A stretch of DNA of 64,000 bases from Streptomyces sp. TN58 (GTDB lineage Bacteria > Actinomycetota > Actinomycetes > Streptomycetales > Streptomycetaceae): the NCBI RefSeq assembly GCF_001941845.1, contig NZ_CP018870.1, positions 558,001 to 622,000 on the forward strand, in the 5' to 3' direction. The position numbers and the translations under genes are program-made. This document shows, one piece after another, positions 34,375-41,790 of the stretch; within the stretch, counting starts at the first letter, position 1, and each line of letters opens with the position of its first letter. The notes under the pieces are model-generated. The model saw only the letters and a list, made by a program, of their open reading frames with translations. It made no database searches and was not told the DNA's origin.

Positions 34375-36684
34375 CTACCGCGAAGGCCAGATGTGATCCT
34401 GCGGTCCCGGCGCCCCGGGGTGCGACGCCCATGCGGGGTCGGTGTCGTGGCCGCCGTACGGGTCTGCCGGCTCCGCCAGGGGTTCGGTCCAGGGCGCCCC
34501 GGCGTCCGCCCGGGCACCGGGCGCGTACTGCGCCGCCGCGGGCGGCCCGGCCGGGGTGACGGGCACCTGAAGGCTGCCGTACCTCTCCATCCGCTGCCAG
34601 CGCAGGCGGGAGCCGGCGACGGCGGTGAAGACGGACTGGATGACGACCAGGTACATGAGCTGGCGGTGGACGAACTGCTGGAGCGGCAGGCTCCACAGCG
34701 GCCCGGGACGCTCACCGTCCAGGCGGAAGGCGTAGAGGGCCATCAGGACCTGGAGCAGGAGGAAGGCCCCCCACAGGCCGATGATGCGCAGCGGGTCGAG
34801 GAAGACCAGGCCGTAGACGGCGAAGACGTCCACGACCGGCGCGAGCAGCGGCAGCAGGACCTGGAACGTCAGGAGGTAGACCAGGCCCCGTCGGCCGAGC
34901 TTGCCGGCCTGCCCGCGCTGGGCCAGGGCCCCGCGGTGCTTCCACATGGCCTGGAGGGTGCCGTAGCACCATCGGTAGCGCTGCTTCCACAGGGCGCCGA
35001 GGGAGGCGGGCGCTTCCGTCCAGGCCTTGGCCCGCTCTTCGTAGACCACGCGCCAGCCGTCCCTGCACAGGGCCATGGTGAGATCGGTGTCCTCGGCCAG
35101 GGTGGTGTCGCTGACGCCGCCGACTCGCAGCAGGGCTTCGCGCCGGAACGCGCCGACGGCGCCGGGGACGGTGGGCATGCACTCGGCGAGGTCGAACAGA
35201 CGGCGGTCGAGGTTGAATCCGACGACGTACTCGATGTGCTGCCAGCGGCCGAGCAGACCGCCCCGGTTGACCACCTTGGCGTTGCCGGAGACCGCGCCCA
35301 CACGGCGGTGGGCGAAAGGCTGGACGATCATGCGGACCGCGTCGGGTTCGAAGACGGTGTCTCCGTCGACCATGACGAGCAGTTCGCAGGAGGCCGCGGC
35401 GATCCCTGTGTTGAGCGCGGCGGGCTTGCCGGCGTTCTGCTGCCGGATGACCCGTACGCCCGGCAGCCGGAGCGCCTCGACGATGTCGGCCGTGCCGTCG
35501 GTGGATCCGTCGTCCACCACGATGACCTCGACGGGGTGGTCGGACGCCAGCAGCGAGCGGACGGCCGCCTCGATTCCGGCGCTCTCGTTGTAGGCGGGGA
35601 CGATCACGCTCACCGGCTGGGTGACCGGAGCTCCCCACGGCTTGCGCCGCATCCGCACGTGCCGGCGCGCGGCCACGAACACGGCGACCGCGCGGAGCAG
35701 GCTGATCGCGCCCGCCGCCCACAGCAGCCAGGACAGCACGTCGAGGATCCAGCCGCTGGTGCGGATCGCGGTGATCAACGCCATCCCCTGCCACCGGTCG
35801 GCGGTGCCGGCGTCCTGTACGACGGCCGGAAGGGCGACCGCGTCACCCACGGTGGCGAACGTCCAGCCGGACGCCTTCAGCCGCGGGACGAGCTGTTCGA
35901 GGGCGGCGACCGTCTGGGTGCGGTCCCCTCCCGCGTCGTGCAGCAGCACGATCTGCCCGGCGGAGTCCGAGGGGGTGGATCCGGCGACGATCGCCTCGAC
36001 GCCGGGGCGCCTCCAGTCCTGGCTGTCGAGGGTCGTCAGGACGGTCAGGTACCCCTCCTGTCCGGCCTGCACGGCCGCGTCCCAGTCGGAGTCGCCGAGT
36101 GCCTTGGCGGTGGAGGAGTAGGGCGGGCGCAGCAGGGGCGTGGTGACCCCGGTGGCGCCGGCGATGACGAGCTGGGTCTGGCGCAGTTCGAGGGAGCGGC
36201 GCCAGGCGGATGCGGTGCCCAGGTCGGTGTGGGTGAAGCTGTGCAGGCCGATCTGGTGCCCCTCGGCGACGATCCGGCGGGCCAGGTCAGGATTCTCGGT
36301 GACGCGGGTGCCGACGGTGAAGAAGGTCGCGTGCACGTCGTGGCGGCGCAGCACGTCGAGGATCTTCGGGGTCCAGACGGGGTCGGGGCCGTCGTCGAAG
36401 GTCAGGGCGATCGTGCGGGGCGCAGGGGTGGCGGTGCGGCCGGCCGGCCCCTCGATCACGGGGCCGCCGGAGCTGATCGCGGGCGGTACCGACGAGCCGG
36501 CCCGCTGCTCACGCGCTGCGCCGTCGGGGCGGGAGTCGAAGAGGTGCTGGGTGTAGCCCTTGAGGAGCAGCGCCGCCGAGAGCGTGAGCACGAGGGTGGT
36601 GAGCAGCAGCCAGTGGGTGCGCAGAGGGACGTTGCGTACGGAGGTGTGCCGGCCCTGCGAGCGGCGGCGGCGGTTCTTCGACAC
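34375..36684 (-). CDS. Bifunctional NodB polysaccharide deacetylase / GT2 synthase
   Basis: 769 aa from GTG 36684 (AGGAAG upstream). Layout: basic cytoplasmic start, TM about 30-50, extracytoplasmic NodB domain about 95-290 (ALTFDDGPDP, HSFTHTDLG, RPPYSS, LLHDAGGDR), TM pair about 300-350, cytoplasmic GT2 domain about 360-600 (VSVIVPAYNE, VVDDGSTDGTA, VDGDTVFEPDAV, AEDTDLT, QRYRWCYG), then 3-4 TM helices. The QxxRW motif marks a processive hyaluronan/PgaC-like synthase. A fused deacetylase suggests synthesis of a partly deacetylated amino-sugar polymer. Transcribed with the small membrane protein upstream. Confidence 0.9.
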   Translation of the reverse strand: MSKNRRRRSQGRHTSVRNVPLRTHWLLLTTLVLTLSAALLLKGYTQHLFDSRPDGAAREQRAGSSVPPAISSGGPVIEGPAGRTATPAPRTIALTFDDGPDPVWTPKILDVLRRHDVHATFFTVGTRVTENPDLARRIVAEGHQIGLHSFTHTDLGTASAWRRSLELRQTQLVIAGATGVTTPLLRPPYSSTAKALGDSDWDAAVQAGQEGYLTVLTTLDSQDWRRPGVEAIVAGSTPSDSAGQIVLLHDAGGDRTQTVAALEQLVPRLKASGWTFATVGDAVALPAVVQDAGTADRWQGMALITAIRTSGWILDVLSWLLWAAGAISLLRAVAVFVAARRHVRMRRKPWGAPVTQPVSVIVPAYNESAGIEAAVRSLLASDHPVEVIVVDDGSTDGTADIVEALRLPGVRVIRQQNAGKPAALNTGIAAASCELLVMVDGDTVFEPDAVRMIVQPFAHRRVGAVSGNAKVVNRGGLLGRWQHIEYVVGFNLDRRLFDLAECMPTVPGAVGAFRREALLRVGGVSDTTLAEDTDLTMALCRDGWRVVYEERAKAWTEAPASLGALWKQRYRWCYGTLQAMWKHRGALAQRGQAGKLGRRGLVYLLTFQVLLPLLAPVVDVFAVYGLVFLDPLRIIGLWGAFLLLQVLMALYAFRLDGERPGPLWSLPLQQFVHRQLMYLVVIQSVFTAVAGSRLRWQRMERYGSLQVPVTPAGPPAAAQYAPGARADAGAPWTEPLAEPADPYGGHDTDPAWASHPGAPGPQDHIWPSR

Positions 36685-36784
36685 GGGGGTGGGGCTTCCT
36701 GCCTGCTGCGTCGGGTGGTGCGGTACGTGGAGTGCGCTGCGTGTGCGCGGTGCGTGTGGTGCGGGCGGTGTCGGCCGACGGGGC

Positions 36785-37327
36785 TCAGGGGCGGCCGGTG
36801 GGCTTGACCCCGCCCTGGCCGGGGGGCGTGGAGAAGCGGCCCCGGCCGCCGCCGGGCGGCGACGGAGCGGGGTCCGCCGGTCCCCCGGTGGCCCTGGTCG
36901 CACCCGTGCCGGGTGCGGCGGTGGGGCCGGTCCCGGCAGTGGCGGCCGGTACGGGCGCGCCGGTGCGTGCGGCCGCCGGAGTGGCCCGGGGTCCGGCGCC
37001 TGCCGTGCCGCGGGGCGACGGGCCGGTCGTCGCCGCCCTGGACGGCTCCCCGGACGCCGGGGCCTGCGGGGCCTGGGCGGAGGGGAGGAACGGCGATCGG
37101 AAGGTGGGGCCGCCCATCAGCGTGCTCAGCAGGAGGACGACGTAGGCGGCGGCCGGTATCACCAGCAGCAAGCCCCATCGGCGTACGCGGCGCTGCCTGC
37201 GCCCCGAGCTGTCCACAAAGACCGGTGCGTCGGGCCCGGGAGGGGCCTTCGGTCCCCGCGCCGCGCCGATGTCACCGAGGAAGAGCTCCACCGTGTCCGG
37301 GTCGGACGTGCCGGGTGAGGGGTTCAT
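36785..37327 (-). CDS. Single-pass membrane protein with Pro/Ala/Gly-rich extracellular tail
   Basis: 180 aa. Residues 1-45 cytoplasmic, basic RRQRRVRRW then TM about 52-72 (GLLLVIPAAAYVVLLLSTLMGG), and about 105 residues of Ala/Pro/Gly/Thr-rich low-complexity sequence outside. It lies about 100 nt upstream of the NodB-GT2 gene on the same strand, so it may be an accessory or wall-spanning partner of that synthase (inference). No catalytic motif. Confidence 0.7.
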   Translation of the reverse strand: MNPSPGTSDPDTVELFLGDIGAARGPKAPPGPDAPVFVDSSGRRQRRVRRWGLLLVIPAAAYVVLLLSTLMGGPTFRSPFLPSAQAPQAPASGEPSRAATTGPSPRGTAGAGPRATPAAARTGAPVPAATAGTGPTAAPGTGATRATGGPADPAPSPPGGGRGRFSTPPGQGGVKPTGRP

Positions 37328-37585
37328 GCGTGGTGGCCTCTGCGGATCGGGCGACGGGTGTCGGCGGGCGGGGCAGGATCGCGGCCGTCGGTGGACGACC
37401 CGTGCCCTTCAGCGCTGGAGCCGCCGCTGGTGTCACTCCCGGCAGCGCGAATCGGGCCCTTTCCACCCGTTGCGGTACGACCGGGGGCGCGCGGCCCGGT
37501 CCGCGCGCCTGCCCCGGCTGCGGCCGCCGGTGTCGCGCACACACCGCCGCGACCCTGCCTGCGGGGCCTCCTCCCCCGAGCTGCC

Positions 37586-38668
37586 TCAGTCGGTGGCCGG
37601 ACGGCGGCTGCGACGGCGGATCATGGCGTAGGCGGTGGCGGCGACGGCCGCGGCGGCTGCGGGGACCGTCAGGAGCCAGACCGGGATGCCGTCCCCCACC
37701 GTGAGCAGCTTGTCGCGGTAGACCGCCCGGCGGTAGGGGGTGTCCTCGGGCGCCGCGCGCAGTTCGTGGTCGGAGTCGATCCGGCCGGGGTGCGGGAACT
37801 CCTGGTCGATCGCCGTGAGGAACACCGGCTTTCCGCCCGCGAGGGCGGCGAGCGGGCCGTCCTTCGGCACGATGGTGCCCGCGAAGGTCACCTCGGGTGC
37901 GGAGCCTCCGATGGCGGTGGCGGGTTCCATACGGTGGTCCGCCAGGACGTACAGGCCGAGCGACTGCGGGGTCTTCGCCATGCGGGAGAGCCGCATCGGA
38001 TAGACCAGCCGGTCGCTGTCGAAGCGGATCTTCAGCGGGTCCAGGTCGCCGCGCAGCACCTTGCCCTTTCCGCCGTCGCGCGGGGCGAGGCGTACCGCCA
38101 CGTACTCCCACTTCTGGTCGACGTACGGCTTGACCTCGGTGGCGAGGCGGTCGGGGAACTCGAAGCCGTTGCCCTCCAGCCAGTTCCTGAGGGCGTCGGG
38201 GTCGGTGGCGGTCAGCCGGGCCACGTCGAAGTCGCCGAGCCGCTCGCGGCCGACGACCCCGACGGGCGGCATGGTTTCGGGCGGCCGGGCGCCCGCACCG
38301 GCGCCGTCGACCTCGTCGAAGGGCCAGTCGCCGGACCGCGGCCAGAAGTGGGTGCGGGTCCGGCGCTCCGGCCGGGTCAGCTCGCGCAGCTCGTCGAACA
38401 TGGCACGGTCGCCCAGCTCCACGGTGGCGCGTCCCGGTACGGGCATGATCCAGGCGGCCCGTTCCGCGTTCCCGCCGACGGTGAAGCGCATGACGATCTG
38501 TTCCGTACGGCCGTCCCAGCGCACGACGGAGGTCTCGCGGCTGACGCCGACGGCGGTCTTGCCGTCGGGGATCATCGCCCCGCAGCCGCAGGCGTAGGCG
38601 GGGTTGACGAGGGCGCCCACCTGGGTCGCGAGCAGGGCGAACAGCAGAAAAAGTACTCTTCGTTTCAT
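37586..38668 (-). CDS. DUF2330 exported membrane protein
   Basis: 360 aa from ATG 38668 (GTG 38674 in frame). Signal peptide ends near NPAYACGCGAMIP, which carries the CGCG motif typical of DUF2330. Then VVRWDGRTEQIVMRFTVGGN, AAWIMPVPG and a C-terminal TM (IPVWLLTVPAAAAAVAATAYAM) with an RRRSRR stop-transfer tail. This layout predicts an extracytoplasmic domain anchored at the C-terminus. Function unknown. Confidence 0.82.
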   Translation of the reverse strand: MKRRVLFLLFALLATQVGALVNPAYACGCGAMIPDGKTAVGVSRETSVVRWDGRTEQIVMRFTVGGNAERAAWIMPVPGRATVELGDRAMFDELRELTRPERRTRTHFWPRSGDWPFDEVDGAGAGARPPETMPPVGVVGRERLGDFDVARLTATDPDALRNWLEGNGFEFPDRLATEVKPYVDQKWEYVAVRLAPRDGGKGKVLRGDLDPLKIRFDSDRLVYPMRLSRMAKTPQSLGLYVLADHRMEPATAIGGSAPEVTFAGTIVPKDGPLAALAGGKPVFLTAIDQEFPHPGRIDSDHELRAAPEDTPYRRAVYRDKLLTVGDGIPVWLLTVPAAAAAVAATAYAMIRRRSRRPATD

Positions 38669-38753
38669 CCACACGGCGTCTCAGACGGCCGTCCGTGTGA
38701 TCCGGTTCCGCCCCCTGTCGCTGCCCGGTCCGGCCTGGCCCATACTGTGGCGC

Positions 38754-39266
38754 ATGAGGGGGAGTGAGAAGCAGCCGCACGCTCTGCGGCGCCGGAGCGC
38801 GCCACCGCGCAGCCCGATGGTTCCGGACTCCGTGGTGGCGGAGATCGCGCGGCACGACTGGGAGGGCATCGAGTGCGGCTGCGGCCGGACCGCGGGCCAT
38901 CTGGTGGACGCCGTGCACGACGCGGCGGAGGGGCATCCCGCCGCGTTTCACGCGCTGGAGGGCCATGCCTTCTTCGCTCAGCACCTGAAACCTCCGGCTC
39001 CCGCGGTCTGCGCCGTGCTGATGGCGGTGTGGTCGGCGCGGCCGCCGCGGCGGGCGACCCGCGAGGCGCTGCTGTGGACGCTGCTGGCGCTGCTGTGCAC
39101 GGTGGACGACGGCGGCACCCACGAGGCCGGGCTGCACGGGCAGTGTGCCGCCTTCATCCGTACCGGTGTGGACGGCTTCCGCCGGGAGCTGGCCGCCGTC
39201 CCCGGCTCCGGTACGGCGGCGTACGCGGAGGGCATCCTGGAGATCCTCGGCCTGCCGGCGTCCTGA
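38754..39266 (+). CDS. Conserved hypothetical protein
   Basis: 170 aa from ATG 38754. TACTGT ends 5 nt before the ATG, so the message may be leaderless. Central sequence: DWEGIECGCGRTAGHLVDAVHDAAEGHP, then TREALLWTLLALLCTVDDGGTHEAGLHGQC. Contains CxC and scattered His residues, but no recognised metal motif. Predicted helical and soluble. Family unknown to me. Confidence 0.65.
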   Translation: MRGSEKQPHALRRRSAPPRSPMVPDSVVAEIARHDWEGIECGCGRTAGHLVDAVHDAAEGHPAAFHALEGHAFFAQHLKPPAPAVCAVLMAVWSARPPRRATREALLWTLLALLCTVDDGGTHEAGLHGQCAAFIRTGVDGFRRELAAVPGSGTAAYAEGILEILGLPAS

Positions 39267-39313
39267 CACCCCAGCCGATACAGGGGTGGCCGGCCTCGGG
39301 TCGTGACGGCCGG

Positions 39314-40072
39314 TCAGGCGCCCCCTTCCGGGCGCCGCGGGGTTGCCGTTCCCGGCGTCACGAGGCCGGTCTCGTAGGCGAGGACCACGGCCTGGGCCCG
39401 GTCGCGCAGCGACAGCTTCGCGAAGATGCGGGCCACATGGGTCTTCACCGTGGCTTCGCTGAGCGTCAGCTCCTGTGCCAGTTCGGCGTTGGAGCGTCCG
39501 TGGCCCATCAGGGTCAGCACCTCGCGCTCGCGCGGGGTCAGGGCGGCGAGTTCGCGGTGGGTGTCCGCGGTCGTGACCCGGTCCCGGGCGGCGGCGGCCG
39601 GGGCGCAGCGCTCCACCAGGCGGCGGGTGATCGACGGGGCGAGCAGTGCGTCGCCGGTGCCGACGAGGCGGACGGCGGCGGCGAGGTGTTCGGGGGTGAC
39701 GTCCTTGAGGAGGAAGCCGCTGGCTCCCGCGGCGAGGGCCGCGTACACGTACTGGTCGAGGTCGAAGGTGGTCAGCATGATCACCCGGCAGTCCGGGGCG
39801 TGCGCGAGGATGCGCCGGGCGGCCTCCAGGCCGTCCATGACGGGCATGCGGATGTCGAGGAGGACGACGTCGGGGCGCAGCCGGCGTACCTGCGCGACGG
39901 CCTGCGCGCCGTCGGCGGCCACGCCCACCACGTCGATCCCGCGGGCCGTCAGGATCAGCCGGAAGCCGGTGCGGACCAGGTCCTGGTCGTCCGCGATCAC
40001 GACGCGGGGCGCCGGCCCGTCCCCCGTGGCGGGCGCGCCGTCGGCCGTGCCGGGGGTCCCGGGGGCGGTCAC
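39314..40072 (-). CDS. NarL/FixJ-type response regulator
   Basis: 252 aa from GTG 40072, which overlaps the kinase stop by 4 nt. Receiver domain about 20-140: VVIADDQDLVRTGFRLIL (acidic pair), VVLLDIRMPVMDG (phospho-Asp), MLTTFDLDQYVYAALAAGASGFLLKD. LuxR-type HTH at about 180-240: LTPREREVLTLMGHGRSNAELAQEL, VKTHVARIFAKLSLRDRAQ. A 15-residue Ala/Gly/Pro leader precedes the receiver. Probable target: the divergent ABC exporter genes at 41.1 kb, as in many Streptomyces HK-RR-ABC loci. Confidence 0.92.
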   Translation of the reverse strand: MTAPGTPGTADGAPATGDGPAPRVVIADDQDLVRTGFRLILTARGIDVVGVAADGAQAVAQVRRLRPDVVLLDIRMPVMDGLEAARRILAHAPDCRVIMLTTFDLDQYVYAALAAGASGFLLKDVTPEHLAAAVRLVGTGDALLAPSITRRLVERCAPAAAARDRVTTADTHRELAALTPREREVLTLMGHGRSNAELAQELTLSEATVKTHVARIFAKLSLRDRAQAVVLAYETGLVTPGTATPRRPEGGA

Positions 40073-40929
40073 GGCCGGTCCAGGGGGAGGCGGGCGCGTA
40101 CCCGGTAGCCGCCGCCGAGGCGCCGGCGGGCGTCGAGGTCTCCCCCGTAGACGGCGACCCGTTCCCGCAGGCCGATCAGGCCGCGGCCGGTCCCCTCGGC
40201 CTTCGGTCCGGCGCCGTCCGCGGGCCCCTGCCGCGGTCCGGCCGCACCTCCCCCGAGCACGCTCGCTCCGCCGCTCAGCACCTCCACGCGCAGCGCGTGT
40301 TCCGCGTACCGCACCGACACCTGGGTCCTGCCTCCCTCTCCGTGTTTGAGCGCGTTCGTGAGCGCCTCCTGGATGATCCGGTACGCCGTGACGTCGATGC
40401 CCGCCGGCAGCGGGCGCGGGTCGCCGGACATGCGTACCTCCACCGGCAGGCCCGCGAAGGCGAACCGGTCGACGAGCGCGCTGAGCCGGGCCAGGCTCGG
40501 TTGCGGCGAGAGCCGGGTGGCCGCGGCGACCTGCGCCTCGTACGGGGCGTCCGCGCCGTCCTGCGCGGGCGCGAGCAGCCCCAGCAGGTGCCGCAGTTCG
40601 GTCATGGTGTTCCGCCCGGCCTGCTCGACGGCGGCCATCGCCGCCGCGGCCTCCTCCGGCAGGGTGGTGAGCACCTCGCGGGCGGCCCCGGCCTGGACCA
40701 CCATCAGGCTGACGTTGTGGCTGACGATGTCGTGGAGTTCGGCCGCGATCCTGGCCCGCTCGGCGTCGACCGCGCTGCGGGCCGCGCTCTCGCGCTCGCG
40801 CTCCAGCAGCCAGCCGCGCTCCTCCAGTGCCGCCCGGTGGCCGCGCCGGGCGCGGAGCAGCGCCATGCCCAGTACGCCGGCCGCGGCCGCGGACAGGCAT
40901 GCCGCGATCGCGGCGGTGATCAGCTCCAC
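40069..40929 (-). CDS. NarL-type sensor histidine kinase (HisKA_3)
   Basis: 286 aa from GTG 40929; a TTG at 40935 is also possible. One N-terminal TM (about 3-25), coiled linker, HisKA_3 with phospho-acceptor His in AAELHDIVSHNVSLMVVQAG, HATPase with N-box YRIIQEALTNALKH and G-box TGRGLIGLRERV. The single short TM and no sensor domain suggest membrane-proximal sensing, possibly via the ABC permease. Coupled to the response regulator by a GTGA overlap. Confidence 0.9.
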   Translation of the reverse strand: MELITAAIAACLSAAAAGVLGMALLRARRGHRAALEERGWLLERERESAARSAVDAERARIAAELHDIVSHNVSLMVVQAGAAREVLTTLPEEAAAAMAAVEQAGRNTMTELRHLLGLLAPAQDGADAPYEAQVAAATRLSPQPSLARLSALVDRFAFAGLPVEVRMSGDPRPLPAGIDVTAYRIIQEALTNALKHGEGGRTQVSVRYAEHALRVEVLSGGASVLGGGAAGPRQGPADGAGPKAEGTGRGLIGLRERVAVYGGDLDARRRLGGGYRVRARLPLDRP

Positions 40930-40998
40930 CCTCAACTCCCCACCCGTTCAAGCCCCGACGGCTTCGTGATCAAGACCATTGTGCCGGACGGGCCCTCG

Positions 40999-41073
40999 TA
41001 CATCCCCAGGATGACCTGGCCCGGCCTTTACATCCGGGGGCGGACGTCCCGCCCCGGGGTCCCGCCTTAGGTT
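40999..41073. promoter_or_regulatory. Kinase/ABC divergent control region
   Basis: Direct repeats TACATCC (40999-41005 and 41029-41035), 30 bp apart. The first is part of inverted repeat CATCC-CCA-GGATG (41001-41013). TAGGTT (41068-41073) ends 6 nt before the ABC ATG, so that message may be leaderless. The repeats are candidate response-regulator sites. Confidence 0.45.
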
Positions 41074-41079
41074 CGGGGC

Positions 41080-41790
41080 ATGACAACCGATCACGACAGT
41101 GCAGGCCAGGTCGTCGTACGACTCGACGACGTACACAAGGAGTACGGCGACGCGAAGGCCCTGGACGGGGTCAGCCTGGAGATCCGCGCGGGTGAGGCGG
41201 TGGCCGTGATGGGCCCCTCCGGCTGCGGGAAGTCCACCCTGCTCAACATGGTGGCCGGGCTGGACCGGCCGACGTCGGGCACCGTCGAGGTGCGGGGGCA
41301 GGACCTGGGGCGGCTCAACGAGACGGGGCTGGCGCTGTTCCGGCGCCGCCACGTCGGCATGGTCTTCCAGTTCTTCAACCTCATCGACGATCTGCCGGCC
41401 CTGGACAACGTGGCGCTGGCGGCCCAGTTGACGGGGACCCCGGCCCGGCAGGCCCGGCGCCGGGCCCTGGAACTCCTCGACGAGCTCGGCATCGCCGATC
41501 GCAGGAACAACTATCCGGGGACCCTGAGCGGCGGTGAGCGCCAACGGGTGGCCGTCGCACGGGCGTTGATGAACCGTCCGGCGCTGCTCCTCGCGGACGA
41601 GCCGACGGGTGCACTCGACAGCCGGTCGGGGGAGCAGGTGATGGATCTCCTCATCGACCTCAACCAGATCGGCCAGACGCTGCTGATCGTCACGCACGAC
41701 CCGGAGCTGGCCACCCGCTGCGCCGGCCGCCTGGTGGAGGTCGCGGACGGCCGGATCGCCCGGCAGAGCGCTCTGGAGGCGACCGCGTGA
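41080..41790 (+). CDS. ABC transporter ATP-binding protein (LolD/MacB type)
   Basis: 236 aa. Walker A GPSGCGKST (about 44-52), Q-loop VFQFFNLIDDLP, signature LSGGERQRVA, Walker B LLLADEPTGALD, switch His in VTHDPELA. Type VII (MacB/LolD-like) ATPases pair with FtsX-like permeases for efflux or signalling. The stop overlaps the permease GTG (GTGA). Divergent from a two-component system, the usual layout for antibiotic-sensing export modules. Confidence 0.93.
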   Translation: MTTDHDSAGQVVVRLDDVHKEYGDAKALDGVSLEIRAGEAVAVMGPSGCGKSTLLNMVAGLDRPTSGTVEVRGQDLGRLNETGLALFRRRHVGMVFQFFNLIDDLPALDNVALAAQLTGTPARQARRRALELLDELGIADRRNNYPGTLSGGERQRVAVARALMNRPALLLADEPTGALDSRSGEQVMDLLIDLNQIGQTLLIVTHDPELATRCAGRLVEVADGRIARQSALEATA

